From NCBI GenBank assembly GCA_035489435.1, contig DATHKG010000046.1: a stretch of 64,000 nt of DNA. One strand, 5' to 3'. The DNA is from DATHKG01 sp035489435 (lineage in GTDB: Bacteria > Bacteroidota > Bacteroidia > Chitinophagales > Chitinophagaceae). The translations under genes were made by a program, and so were the position numbers. Shown here piece after piece: positions 1 through 8,701 of this stretch (the stretch's first letter is position 1; the number at the start of each line of letters is the position of its first letter). Under the pieces are notes generated by a model. That model saw nothing but the letters and a program-made list of their open reading frames with translations, ran no database searches and had not been told where the DNA came from.

Positions 1-95
1 CCGTCAACATGGATGAATACAAAGAAAAACAACGGAAACAACAAATAGCTACCTTAGAAAAAAAACTCGCTAAATTAACAAACCAAGCAGCATGA
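1..95 (+). CDS. C-terminal end of an unidentified protein (partial)
   Basis: An open frame enters from the left edge and ends at TGA (93-95). The visible tail is about 30 residues, very rich in Lys and Gln, and reads like an amphipathic or coiled helix ending KLAKLTNQAA. An internal ATG lies at position 9, so a 28-codon peptide is possible, but continuation of a longer gene is more likely. No family can be recognised from so short a tail. Confidence 0.4.
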   Translation, partial: VNMDEYKEKQRKQQIATLEKKLAKLTNQAA

Positions 96-116
96 TTGAG
101 CTCGGTGAAAGAAGTT

Positions 117-180
117 ATATAAAAGTGGTGAGTGGTGAGTGATGAGTGGTAAGTTGAGTGGTGAGTTGGGTTGTAAGTTG
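117..180. repeat. Half-copy of GTGAGTGGTGAGT-type intergenic repeat
   Basis: A run of near-identical words (GTGGTGAGTGGTGAGTGATG and variants) with no opposing arm nearby. The same words occur with inverted partners at 12930-13054, so this is probably a degenerate or half copy of that family. Confidence 0.55.
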
Positions 181-335
181 AAAAACACGAGAAAGTTTTT
201 AAGTTTAAGCACAAAGGAGTGACCGCAGTGAAAAACGTAGTAGATAATTTGAGCGATTTGTATCCTGGTTGGGTATCTTAACTTGAAATGATTGCTGTTA
301 AGGAGGGATTGGTTGACGAGGGTTTGTTTAGGAGG

Positions 336-392
336 GATTTTGTTCACGAAGATTTATTCAGGGGGATTTATTCAGGGGGATTTGTTCAGGAG
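336..392. repeat. Short G-rich tandem repeat, about 14 bp period
   Basis: Units starting near 336, 351, 365 and 379 share the word GATTTATTCAGGGGG or close variants. It lies between the partial gene and the JAMM-like gene. The small frame that crosses it (292-489) looks like a by-product of the repeat and not a gene. Confidence 0.6.
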
Positions 393-548
393 AAATTTTG
401 GGAGTGCAGATTTGACTGAATCGAAAGCCAGAAAAAACGATTTCGAGACAAGATGGATTGAATCCTCGCTTGGTTTGGAAGGGAATTAACCCGGTGGAAC
501 AATTTTTATATCAGATAGGAATATGATTTATATAATATCTCATCTTAT

Positions 549-950
549 ATGATAGCAATACTACCGAAGCCGAACGATCAGATGATCAGTGATGCAGTCG
601 CTGCCTACCCCAGCGTATGCCGTGGTTTTTTCTATGGGGTGGTCAACCACGATGGAACGGTGCAGGTGACACATGTTACAGGTTCCGGGATGTTACAACT
701 AAGCGGCGCGGATCTCTTGAATGCAGAAAAGATCGCTGAAGAAAACCAGGTGACGCTTCTTGGAATGTATGTTTCGCATCCCGATAAATCCTCTATTCCG
801 GACCCACTTGAAGCAAGTATAGCAAAACCCGGATTTCATTATATCATCATCTCGGTAAGCGCCGAAGTATCTATTATTACCAGCTGCTGGAAGCTGAATC
901 CTCAACTGGAGTTTGAACAGGTCAAAATCCTGAATTTTCAGTTTTTCTAA
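549..950 (+). CDS. JAMM/MPN-fold (Mov34/PAD-1-like) protein with altered catalytic residues
   Basis: 133 residues. The layout matches small bacterial JAMM (M67-type) proteins that often sit beside E1-like enzymes: an N-terminal YPSVCRGFFYG segment (about 20-30), the GMYVSHPDKSSIPDPLE core (about 72-88), the YIIISV strand (about 98-103) and SCWKLN (about 112-117). Family members normally carry a catalytic Glu in the first segment and His-Ser-His-Pro-Asp...Pro-Ser-x-x-Asp in the core. Here the Glu position is Val23, the first His is Val75, the Ser is Asp85 and the last Asp is Glu88; only His77-Pro-Asp remains. I infer it does not bind zinc or cut isopeptide bonds normally and may be a binding or scaffold partner of the E1-like protein downstream. 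Fold assignment is moderately sure; function is unknown. Confidence 0.65.
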   Translation: MIAILPKPNDQMISDAVAAYPSVCRGFFYGVVNHDGTVQVTHVTGSGMLQLSGADLLNAEKIAEENQVTLLGMYVSHPDKSSIPDPLEASIAKPGFHYIIISVSAEVSIITSCWKLNPQLEFEQVKILNFQFF

Positions 951-956
951 GACAGT

Positions 957-1206
957 TGAATAGAGTTATGAATTATGAGTTATGAGTTATGAAAGAGTTA
1001 TGAGTGAGTTGTAAGTTATAAAATTGCGGATCTTCGCATTTTCATGGGTTTTATAATATTTGTTGTTATGATTGAAGTCAAAACCGTGGCGGAATCATAA
1101 TTGAAGACAAAAACATAGTGAAATCAAAAAATCATATAGCATACTCTTATTTCATAATTCATAACTCACTCATAACTCATAACTCATAATTCATAATTCT
1201 ATTCAA
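957..1206. repeat. Palindromic intergenic element (ATGAATTATGAGTTATGA family)
   Basis: The left arm (957-993) and the right arm (about 1170-1206) are inverted copies of about 37 bp with roughly one mismatch, built from the words ATGAATTATGAGTTATGA. The roughly 175 bp between them holds more of the same words and no convincing gene. The right arm runs up to the start codon of the next gene. Sister copies lie at 9831-9940, 12930-13054 and 21152-21273. Confidence 0.8.
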
Positions 1207-2361
1207 TTGTCTTCTTTAACTGAAATCGAACTTGCCAGATACGCCCGTCATCTCCGCCTGAATGGCTTTGGTGAATCATCACAGCTTAAACTTAAGGCTG
1301 GAAAGGTGTTGGTGATAGGGGCGGGAGGCCTTGGCAGCCCAATATTGCTGTACCTGGCGGCAGCAGGAATTGGGACCATCGGTATTGTGGATGATGATTA
1401 TGTAGATATCAGCAATCTCCAGAGACAAATTCTTTTTGATACAGATGACACCGGGGAATCGAAAGCCGGTACTGCGGCCGAAAAATTGAAGCAATTAAAT
1501 CCTTTAATCAACATAATAGCGCACCCTGAAAAAATAACATCATCCAATGCCATGGACATCATCAGGAACTATGATGTGATTGCAGATGGTTCTGACAATT
1601 TTCCGACACGTTATCTTATCAATGATGCGGCGGTTTTATCCGGTAAACCTCTGGTTTACGGATCTGTATTCAGGTTTGAGGGCCAGGTCTCGGTATTTAA
1701 TTTTTTAAACATCGATGGAAGCCGCGGTCCCAATTACCGCGATTTGTTTCCTGTATCTCCGCCACCTGAATCAGTACCAGACTGTAGTGAAGCGGGAGTA
1801 TTGGGTGTTTTGCCTGGAATCATAGGATCTATACAGGCGTTGGAAGTAATCAAAATAGTTGCCGGTATTGGAAAAGTTTTGTCAGGTAAGATTTTTCATT
1901 TCGAAGCGCTCGGTATGAGTAGTCAAACATTTACCCTTAACCGAAGAATTGATAACCCACTCAATGGTGAAAACCCCACCATCAATACCCTGATTGACTA
2001 TGAGGCTTTTTGCTCTGGCACCAATCCCATCAACGAAATCACCGCGCAGGATTTTTACTGGATGAAACAGAATGCGGAGATGATTGATCTGATTGATACG
2101 AGGACAAAGGCCGAATATGACCAGGTTAATATTGGCGGAATGCTACTACCTATGGAAGACATTATTAATGGATCAGCTGATGTGGAAGAAAAGCTTAGCA
2201 AAAATAAGAGGCTGATATTTCATTGTAAGTCGGGTAGCAGGTCAGCAAAAGCAATCAGGCAATTAATAAATCAATACGGATTCAATAAAGATTATGTATT
2301 TAATCTTAAGGGTGGGATTGATGCTTATCTCGAGTATCAACGGTCTCATAGTTTGAAGTAA
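1207..2361 (+). CDS. moeB: HesA/MoeB/ThiF-family adenylyltransferase with C-terminal rhodanese domain
   Basis: 384 residues. Residues about 1-250 are an E1-like adenylating domain: RYARHLRLNGFG near the N-terminus, the nucleotide loop VLVIGAGGLGSP (about 35-46), DNFPTRYLIND, and PDCSEAGVLGVLPG with the conserved Cys. Residues about 275-384 are a rhodanese domain with the active-site loop HCKSGSR. Such fusions activate a sulfur-carrier protein (MoaD- or ThiS-like) and deliver sulfur for molybdopterin, thiamine or other thio-products. The usual second CxxC zinc pair after the adenylating domain is missing (the region reads NRRIDNPLNG), so the structural zinc site seems lost. The start is TTG: an in-frame stop lies nine codons upstream and the next ATG would remove conserved sequence. 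No molybdenum or thiamine genes are nearby, so the carrier is unknown. Confidence 0.88.
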   Translation: MSSLTEIELARYARHLRLNGFGESSQLKLKAGKVLVIGAGGLGSPILLYLAAAGIGTIGIVDDDYVDISNLQRQILFDTDDTGESKAGTAAEKLKQLNPLINIIAHPEKITSSNAMDIIRNYDVIADGSDNFPTRYLINDAAVLSGKPLVYGSVFRFEGQVSVFNFLNIDGSRGPNYRDLFPVSPPPESVPDCSEAGVLGVLPGIIGSIQALEVIKIVAGIGKVLSGKIFHFEALGMSSQTFTLNRRIDNPLNGENPTINTLIDYEAFCSGTNPINEITAQDFYWMKQNAEMIDLIDTRTKAEYDQVNIGGMLLPMEDIINGSADVEEKLSKNKRLIFHCKSGSRSAKAIRQLINQYGFNKDYVFNLKGGIDAYLEYQRSHSLK

Positions 2362-2414
2362 AATTCTAGTTATAGATCTTCAAGGTTGTTACAGCACGAT
2401 TGTGCAACAGTTCT

Positions 2415-3545
2415 GTGGCATTCCTTCGCTCCGTTGGGAGCAGGATGGTGCTTTTGTTTGGCTGTGTCCCGTGGTTAGTTTCATTGTTCATACCGGTGGC
2501 TGTTGTTGTCTCCGATCAGCTTTTAGTGCCTTGATCGGCTTTTTTTAAGAATTCTTTCAGGGGAAGTTACTGTTGGGCCCTGATCGGCTGCAGTAACTCT
2601 AACCACGGTACGAAGGCCAAACAAAAGCACCATCCCGCTCCCAACTCACTCATCCATTTGGGGGACTATGCGACCAGTCATTACATTTCTTACTATTCCT
2701 TCATTGCAGGTCGCATAGTTAAATTCATTGCCGCTATCATCAAAGCATTCATAGTGCTAATCGCTTTAACTAATATATCAAGGGCTTCAGCTGGGGATCT
2801 GCAATTGTCTGGAAGGATCACATTGGACTAAAGAAGTAGAACTGCAACCTGCAAGGTTAGCAACCTAGTACTGTAACGCCTTAATGTTACAATGCAATGT
2901 TCAGCCATTTCTTATTTTCTGCATGTATCATTGGTAAGGCTTAGTTGTCACCTTGCCGGCGAATTGAAGGCGGTATGATTCAAACACAGAGATAGAAGCG
3001 AGAAAATAGAAATGTCGATAGCTGAATATCAACATCTGAATTGTTGAAGTTGAAGTATAATTCGACAAGCGTAGTTCAGCGAAGCATAGAGAAGCTTATC
3101 GGGATAATTGCAATTGCAACTATTGCATTGCGATAACTGCATGCTGCTAACGGAATGCTGAAACCTGAAGTGCTAATAGAAGTGCTAATAATGGAATGCA
3201 GAGACTGCAATGCTGATAACTGCGATAAGTGAATGTTGAATTTTGTTGAGCTGGTCGCATGTTCCCTTAAGAACGAGATTGAAGCATGCAGGATGGGCCT
3301 GAGGTTGGTCTGATTTGCCACATTCGATTCCTGGTCGGAGTTACTGAAGCCGATCAGGGCGGGGCAGCCACTACCGCTGAAAGAATGGTTAACAAAGCCG
3401 ATCAAGGCGCTAAAAGCTGACCGGAGACAACAGCAGCCACCGGCATAAACGACCAAACTAACCAGGAATCACAGTGGCAAATCAAACCAACCGAAAGGCC
3501 CATCCGGCGAAGGGAAGAACCGAGTGAACGCCATGAACGTGAAAA
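2415..3545. repeat. About 1.1-kb non-coding region bounded by imperfect inverted repeats
   Basis: The segment about 2465-2610 reappears in inverse orientation at about 3335-3480, with similarity extending outward to about 2420 and 3540. Shared words include GATCAGCTTTTAGTGCCTTG in the left copy. A nested inverted pair lies inside the left end: 2433-2480 against 2598-2645, about 47 bp and nearly perfect, sharing GGATGGTGCTTTTGTTTGG. A perfect 11-bp palindrome (ACTATGCGACC) lies at 2665-2675/2709-2719. The centre (about 2720-3260) is made of loosely repeated words such as GAAGTGCTAATA and AATGCTGATAACTGCG, with no supported gene. It could be a decayed non-autonomous transposable element; no transposase or clear target duplication was seen. 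Confidence 0.6.
2512..2546 (+). terminator. Intrinsic terminator after the E1-like gene
   Basis: A perfect 7-bp stem CCGATCA/TGATCGG (2512-2518 and 2532-2538) is followed by C and seven T. It lies inside the left arm of the inverted-repeat region. Confidence 0.6.
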
Positions 3546-3629
3546 AATCAACAATTCAAAAATAAGCGCGACTAATACGACATCTGATTAGCGAAATCAA
3601 AATATGATGTATTCGAATAAATAACACTG

Positions 3630-5198
3630 CTAAGGCTGAGTCTCAACAGCCTTTCGTTTTGACTCTTTCAGGTATTTCGCACGAATCACATCCTGAACAG
3701 GAACATCGCTGATCTTGGATTCCAGCCATGAAATGATATCGAGATAAGCAAAAGCCCGGGTTTCGAACCTGCTTTTTTCCTGTTGTTTTAACTTCTCAAG
3801 TAATTTTTCGAATTCTGGTTTCAGTTTCCTTGGCGACAAACCAAAACTTCTTCTCAAAAACTTAAAAATGTCCTCTTCAACAAGACTCAGATTTTCCATC
3901 TTAGCCATAAAGCGGTAGACAGATTTGAACAGGTATTCAAGCAGTTCAAAATTACCGAGCTCATAATGTGCAATCAGGTGAAGCAACCTTGCATAACACT
4001 GCAGATCGGTACGCAGATCCACCTTCCAGTTGATTATCTTATTGAGATAATCGACCGTAGTTTCGTAATCCGCACTTCCGAAATATAGCGATGCAATCTT
4101 GTAGTAGAAAACCAGTACCCGGTGACGGTCGAGATATAAACTGTATTCATGGAGTTTCTCTTCTATATAGGGAACAAGCTTTACCCCCTCACTAAAAGTG
4201 CCTTCCATGAAGTGTTTGTTCAGCTTTGAGATATGGAGGTAGACAAAAGTCTGAATACGGTTGTTATAGTTATGAGTAACGATATCGCTCTCTGAAAAAG
4301 TTTCAAAACGCTGAAGTACTTCGTTAAACTTTTTATAGTTCTGCAGATCAAAATGTGCGCTTAGCAGGTTGTGCATACCCTTGATATAATGTGCCGTTTC
4401 CACTTCAATCATAAACGGATCCTTATCAAAAAGTTCCACCCAGCGGCTGGTATAACGGTAATACATCAGGAAGTCCTGGCGGATAAAAGCATACCAGCAA
4501 TAACTTTGGTACAGGTATAACTTCTCATAAAATCCCCTGGCTTCCGATGCGTTCGAAGGCAGATGAGTATCAAAAAACAATTGAATGGCCTGCTCATCCT
4601 TTTCGTTCCTGGCTGGTCCATTTTTGATGTACCAGCTATATAACTGGAGTGAAAGGTTAGAAAGCACTGTTACCAGCACAAGCCGCGAGTTCACCTCGTT
4701 TGATTGTGCGGTAAGTTTATCTGCCCTGTCCTGCATACTACGGGTTATATGGAGGGCTTCAATCTTCTTTTCAAAAAACAGCACCTGTTGCAGGTAGGTG
4801 AGCTGGTGATGACTTCGGGCGAATTCCTTCATCCGGTCCAGCACTTTCAGACTTTGGAGATAAAGGCCTTTATTGTACAGGATCCTGGCATGATCCATCT
4901 GCTCATGTAGTTGAATATCAACATTATCTTCTTGTTTTATAAGGCGCAGACTGCTTAGGATCTGGCGATAAAGATGCGCTTTCATATTTGAAAGCTGTTG
5001 CTTTTTGATGCTTTTGTGCCTTTGAAGCAGCAGGGTTTCGTCGTAATCCTCCATTTTATCAAGCGCGTCGAATAACTGGACGATTTTAAGGTCTTCCCCG
5101 GAAGAGTGGCGGTTCACATAAAGCTTAAAATTCCTTTTCTCTGACTTTTCCAGAGACTTAATAAGCTGAAACAGCGCATCTGTAGATCGGTTGGGCAT
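3630..5198 (-). CDS. Conserved helical hypothetical protein (TPR-like)
   Basis: 522 residues, no signal peptide, rich in Leu, Tyr, Lys and Glu. The N-terminus (MPNRSTDALFQLIKSLEKSEKRNFKLY) is followed by successive predicted amphipathic helices across the whole chain, including FARSHHQLTYLQQVLFFEKK and CYARLLHLIAHYELG, which suggests a cytoplasmic alpha-solenoid scaffold of the TPR type. I do not recognise a named family. It is transcribed away from leuA; the intergenic region contains the near-palindrome ATACTGTACTGCAGTAT about 20 bp upstream of its start. The long, steady coding character makes it a real gene, but the function cannot be stated. Confidence 0.75.
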   Translation of the reverse strand: MPNRSTDALFQLIKSLEKSEKRNFKLYVNRHSSGEDLKIVQLFDALDKMEDYDETLLLQRHKSIKKQQLSNMKAHLYRQILSSLRLIKQEDNVDIQLHEQMDHARILYNKGLYLQSLKVLDRMKEFARSHHQLTYLQQVLFFEKKIEALHITRSMQDRADKLTAQSNEVNSRLVLVTVLSNLSLQLYSWYIKNGPARNEKDEQAIQLFFDTHLPSNASEARGFYEKLYLYQSYCWYAFIRQDFLMYYRYTSRWVELFDKDPFMIEVETAHYIKGMHNLLSAHFDLQNYKKFNEVLQRFETFSESDIVTHNYNNRIQTFVYLHISKLNKHFMEGTFSEGVKLVPYIEEKLHEYSLYLDRHRVLVFYYKIASLYFGSADYETTVDYLNKIINWKVDLRTDLQCYARLLHLIAHYELGNFELLEYLFKSVYRFMAKMENLSLVEEDIFKFLRRSFGLSPRKLKPEFEKLLEKLKQQEKSRFETRAFAYLDIISWLESKISDVPVQDVIRAKYLKESKRKAVETQP

Positions 5199-5403
5199 CG
5201 TAAATAAAAAACGTTATAATACTGTACTGCAGTATGTTTCAGCTAGTTCAAATATCCTTCAACCCTGTAATCTAACCTTTATTTTGATTTCCTTTCCACC
5301 GGAAAGTTGGGTAATTTCGGAGGCTGTCTGTTTGTAACTTGTTGATTCCGATACAAAAGTAAAGATCTGACAGCTTTTTTTGACAAAAATTCAATCCCTT
5401 TTT

Positions 5404-6570
5404 ATGGCCGATCAGAAAATTTTCATCTTTGATACAACGCTCCGCGACGGCGAACAGGTGCCAGGTTGTAAATTAAACGCCAAAGAAAAGATTGAGCTTG
5501 CGCTTGCCCTGGAAGACCTGGGCGTAGATATCATCGAAGCCGGTTTCCCTATTTCTTCACCCGGTGATTTTCAAAGCGTTAGCGATATTTCAAAGGTGAT
5601 TACCAATGCCACTGTCTGCGCACTCAGCCGCGCGGTTCAAAAGGATATTGAAGTGGCAGGTGAGTCCCTGAAAAACGCGAAAAGGCCCAGGATCCACACC
5701 GGGATTGGCACCTCGGATTTTCATATTAAATCCAAATTTAATTCTAACCGGGAAGATATCCTTCAAAGGGCTATTCAGTGCGTGAAATGGGCGAAGAACT
5801 TTACAGATGACGTTGAATTTTATGCAGAGGATGCCGGCCGTACCGAAAACGAGTACCTTGCCCGCGTTATCGAAGCAGTTATTGCCGCCGGTGCAACAAC
5901 AGTAAATATTCCCGACACAACCGGATACTGTCTGCCGCATCAATACGGCGAAAAAATCGCTTATCTGAAAAACAATGTGCCCAATATCGACAAGGCGATA
6001 ATCAGCTGTCATTGTCACAATGACCTTGGTCTTGCAACTGCCAATTCAATTGCAGGTGTAATGAGTGGTGCAAGGCAAATTGAGTGTACCATCAATGGTT
6101 TGGGAGAAAGAGCCGGTAATACATCGCTTGAAGAAGTAGTTATGGTGATAAAGCAACATCAGACCCTCGGCTTCTATACAGATATCAGGGCTAACCAGCT
6201 GAACCCCATGAGCCGCCTGGTTTCAGATACCATGCGTATGCCGGTTCAACCTAACAAGGCTATAGTGGGAGCAAATGCCTTTTCTCATAGTTCTGGTATT
6301 CACCAGGATGGATTTCTGAAAGACTCAACAACCTATGAAATTATCAACCCTGAAGATGTCGGGGCTGCTGGCTCACGGATTGTGTTAACAGCAAGAAGTG
6401 GACGCTCTGCTCTTGCACACCGTTTTCATGTGCTTGGATTTCAATTTACCAGGAACGATATAGATATTTTATACAACGAGTTTTTGATCGTAGCAGATAA
6501 TAAGAGGGAAGTTGAAGATGAGGATCTGAAGGAAATGGCTTCAACTTATCAACCCATTGTATCTGCCTGA
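5404..6570 (+). CDS. leuA: 2-isopropylmalate synthase, short form
   Basis: Condenses acetyl-CoA with 2-oxoisovalerate, the first step of leucine synthesis. 388 residues from ATG at 5404; a TTG eight codons upstream is in frame, but the family normally starts just before (I)FDTTLRDGEQ. The HMGL-like TIM barrel is complete: DTTLRDGEQ (10-18) for metal and substrate, EAGFP (45-49), the metal ligands in HCHND (203-207) and NGLGERAGN (231-239). The connecting subdomain with FSHSSGIHQDG follows. The chain stops at about residue 388, so the roughly 120-residue C-terminal leucine-binding regulatory domain of full-length LeuA is absent. Feedback inhibition by leucine should therefore be lost or work otherwise. 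Homocitrate synthase or citramalate synthase are less likely given the adjoining leuCDB. First gene of the leu-ilv cluster. Confidence 0.93.
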   Translation: MADQKIFIFDTTLRDGEQVPGCKLNAKEKIELALALEDLGVDIIEAGFPISSPGDFQSVSDISKVITNATVCALSRAVQKDIEVAGESLKNAKRPRIHTGIGTSDFHIKSKFNSNREDILQRAIQCVKWAKNFTDDVEFYAEDAGRTENEYLARVIEAVIAAGATTVNIPDTTGYCLPHQYGEKIAYLKNNVPNIDKAIISCHCHNDLGLATANSIAGVMSGARQIECTINGLGERAGNTSLEEVVMVIKQHQTLGFYTDIRANQLNPMSRLVSDTMRMPVQPNKAIVGANAFSHSSGIHQDGFLKDSTTYEIINPEDVGAAGSRIVLTARSGRSALAHRFHVLGFQFTRNDIDILYNEFLIVADNKREVEDEDLKEMASTYQPIVSA

Positions 6571-6622
6571 TCATTTGCTAAAAACAACTTTGACAATAAC
6601 ACCATTTTGCTAAAACCACCAT

Positions 6623-8038
6623 ATGGGCAAAACACTATTTGAGAAGATCTGGGACAAACACGTAGTGCAGTCTATACCCGACGGCCCGAGTGTTCTGTAC
6701 ATCGATAAACATTTTATACACGAAGTAACTTCGCCACAGGCTTTTAATGGCCTGGAAAAGCGTGGCCTCAGGGTTTTTCGTCCGCAACAAATAGTAGCAA
6801 CGGCGGATCATAATGTTCCTACAGAAAATCAACATCTTCCCATCAAGGATGAGTTATCCCGGAAGCAGGTGCAGCAGTTAATTGAAAATTGTAAGAATCA
6901 CGATATCGAATTATATGGCCTTGGACATCCGTTCCAGGGCATTGTTCATATTATAGGTCCCGAACTTGGAATTACGCAGCCAGGTATGACCATTGTTTGT
7001 GGAGATAGTCACACCAGTACGCATGGCGCTTTCGGTGCGATCGCTTTCGGAATCGGTACCAGTGAAGTAGAAATGGTAATGGCAACACAGTGTTTGCTTC
7101 AAAGCAAACCAAAGTTGATGCGTATTAATGTGGATGGGGAATTAAATAAAGGCGTTGTTTCCAAAGACATCATCCTTTATATAATCGCAAAAATTTCAGC
7201 CAGCGGAGCCACCGGTTACTTTGTAGAATTTGCAGGTTCAGCTATCCGCAGTCTTTCAATGGAAGCGAGGATGACCATCTGTAATATGAGTATAGAGATG
7301 GGTGCCCGCGGAGGTATGATTGCACCTGATCAGACTACATTTGATTATATGAAGGGACGGTTATTCGCCCCTTCGTCCGTTGGTGATAACCCACAGTGGG
7401 ATAGCCGGATGGAATACTGGAAAGAATTGTTCAGCGATGAAGATGCAGTTTTTGATAAAGAAATAAATATACAGGGTTCAGAAATAGACCCTATGATTAC
7501 CTATGGTACCAATCCTGGGATGGGCATGAGCGTTAGTGGATTCATCCCTTCTGAAAATGATATGGATGAATCTGAGAGACTTTCTTTTATGAAGTCTCTC
7601 AACTATATGGGTCTTCAACCCGGCGCCAGGATTAAGGGTCAGAAGGTAGATTATGTTTTTATTGGCAGCTGTACAAATGCACGTATAGAAGACCTTCGTT
7701 TGGTTGCTTCTTTTATTAAAGGTAAACATAAGGCCGACGGCGTTGAAGTTTGGGTGGTACCCGGCTCTAAACAGGTAGAGAAGCAGGCAATTGAAGAAGG
7801 CCTGGATAAAGTGCTGGAAGAAGCAGGCTTCAAACTAAGGCAACCAGGTTGCTCAGCTTGTCTTGGTATGAATGAAGACAAGATACCTGCCGGCAAATAT
7901 TGTATCTCGACTTCAAACCGGAACTTCGAAGGCCGCCAGGGGCCGAATGCAAGAACATTACTTGCCAGTCCCCTCACAGCGGCTGCTGCAGCAATAACAG
8001 GAGTGGTAAGTGATGTAAGAGAGTTTTTAGAAAATTAA
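6623..8038 (+). CDS. leuC: 3-isopropylmalate dehydratase large subunit
   Basis: With LeuD it isomerises 2- to 3-isopropylmalate through a [4Fe-4S] cluster. 471 residues, normal for the family. The three cluster cysteines are Cys350 (GSCTNARIED), Cys410 and Cys413 (PGCSACLGMNED). Other aconitase-family marks are GDSHTSTHGAFG (128-139) and the C-terminal NRNFEGRQG. The ATG at 6623 gives the usual MGKTLFEKIWD start. It follows leuA after 52 bp, and that spacer holds a diverged repeat of CATTTTGCTAAAAMC (near 6572 and 6603). LeuD begins 15 bp after its stop, so the two subunits are surely cotranscribed. Confidence 0.97.
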   Translation: MGKTLFEKIWDKHVVQSIPDGPSVLYIDKHFIHEVTSPQAFNGLEKRGLRVFRPQQIVATADHNVPTENQHLPIKDELSRKQVQQLIENCKNHDIELYGLGHPFQGIVHIIGPELGITQPGMTIVCGDSHTSTHGAFGAIAFGIGTSEVEMVMATQCLLQSKPKLMRINVDGELNKGVVSKDIILYIIAKISASGATGYFVEFAGSAIRSLSMEARMTICNMSIEMGARGGMIAPDQTTFDYMKGRLFAPSSVGDNPQWDSRMEYWKELFSDEDAVFDKEINIQGSEIDPMITYGTNPGMGMSVSGFIPSENDMDESERLSFMKSLNYMGLQPGARIKGQKVDYVFIGSCTNARIEDLRLVASFIKGKHKADGVEVWVVPGSKQVEKQAIEEGLDKVLEEAGFKLRQPGCSACLGMNEDKIPAGKYCISTSNRNFEGRQGPNARTLLASPLTAAAAAITGVVSDVREFLEN

Positions 8039-8053
8039 CACAAGATCCAAACA

Positions 8054-8695
8054 ATGGGCAAAAGCATAAATATCATTCATTCAACAGTTGTTCCGGTAGA
8101 AATTGAGAACGTTGATACCGATCAGATAATCCCTGCACGTTTTCTGAAAGCTACCAGCAGGGACGGTTTTGGTGACAACCTTTTTCGTGACTGGCGTTAT
8201 GATAATAACAATCAGCCAAAACCCGATTTTGTTCTGAATGATCCGACCTATAAAGGAAAGATCATGGTTGCCGGCAAAAACTTTGGTTCAGGCTCCAGCC
8301 GTGAACATGCTGCCTGGGCAATAAAGGACCATGGATTTGATGTTGTCGTCAGCAGTTTTTTTGCAGATATATTCAAGAGTAACGCGCTCAACAACTTCCT
8401 GTTGCCTGTTCAGGTTTCGGATGAGTTCCTGCAAAAGATTTTTTCAGTTGTGAAAGCTGATCCCAATTCAACCATTAAAGTGAGCCTCGAAGATCAGACA
8501 ATCACAATTGATTCAACCGGCGACCAGGAAAGGTTTTATATCAACGATTATAAAAAAACCTGTATGTTAAATGGCTATGATGATATCGATTATTTATTAA
8601 GTAACCGTGATGCGATCCTGGCATTTGAACAGAAGTACAAAGGAACATCAGCCACAAAAGAAGAGGATAACGAATTAGTCACGACTCAGAAATAG
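8054..8695 (+). CDS. leuD: 3-isopropylmalate dehydratase small subunit
   Basis: Swivelling small subunit that completes the isopropylmalate isomerase active site. 213 residues, typical length. Conserved marks are VDTDQIIPARFLK (20-32) and GKNFGSGSSREHAAWAI (74-90), which binds the substrate carboxylates. It sits 15 bp after leuC and 6 bp before leuB, the expected tight operon order. The last 25 residues are charged and look like a variable tail. Confidence 0.97.
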   Translation: MGKSINIIHSTVVPVEIENVDTDQIIPARFLKATSRDGFGDNLFRDWRYDNNNQPKPDFVLNDPTYKGKIMVAGKNFGSGSSREHAAWAIKDHGFDVVVSSFFADIFKSNALNNFLLPVQVSDEFLQKIFSVVKADPNSTIKVSLEDQTITIDSTGDQERFYINDYKKTCMLNGYDDIDYLLSNRDAILAFEQKYKGTSATKEEDNELVTTQK

Positions 8696-8701
8696 ATTTA
8701 T

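Noticed and set aside
292..489. 65-codon plus-strand frame near the left edge
   Set aside because: Its first half is the translation of the 14-bp tandem repeat and there is no promoter or conserved sequence.
3076..3456. 126-codon minus-strand open frame inside the inverted-repeat region
   Set aside because: It is cysteine- and serine-rich, follows the repeat words, has no family likeness, and its frame is broken in the sister arm at 2465-2610.
5233..5274. Short frame starting MFQLVQ upstream of leuA as a leader peptide
   Set aside because: Only one Leu codon in 13; not a leucine control region.
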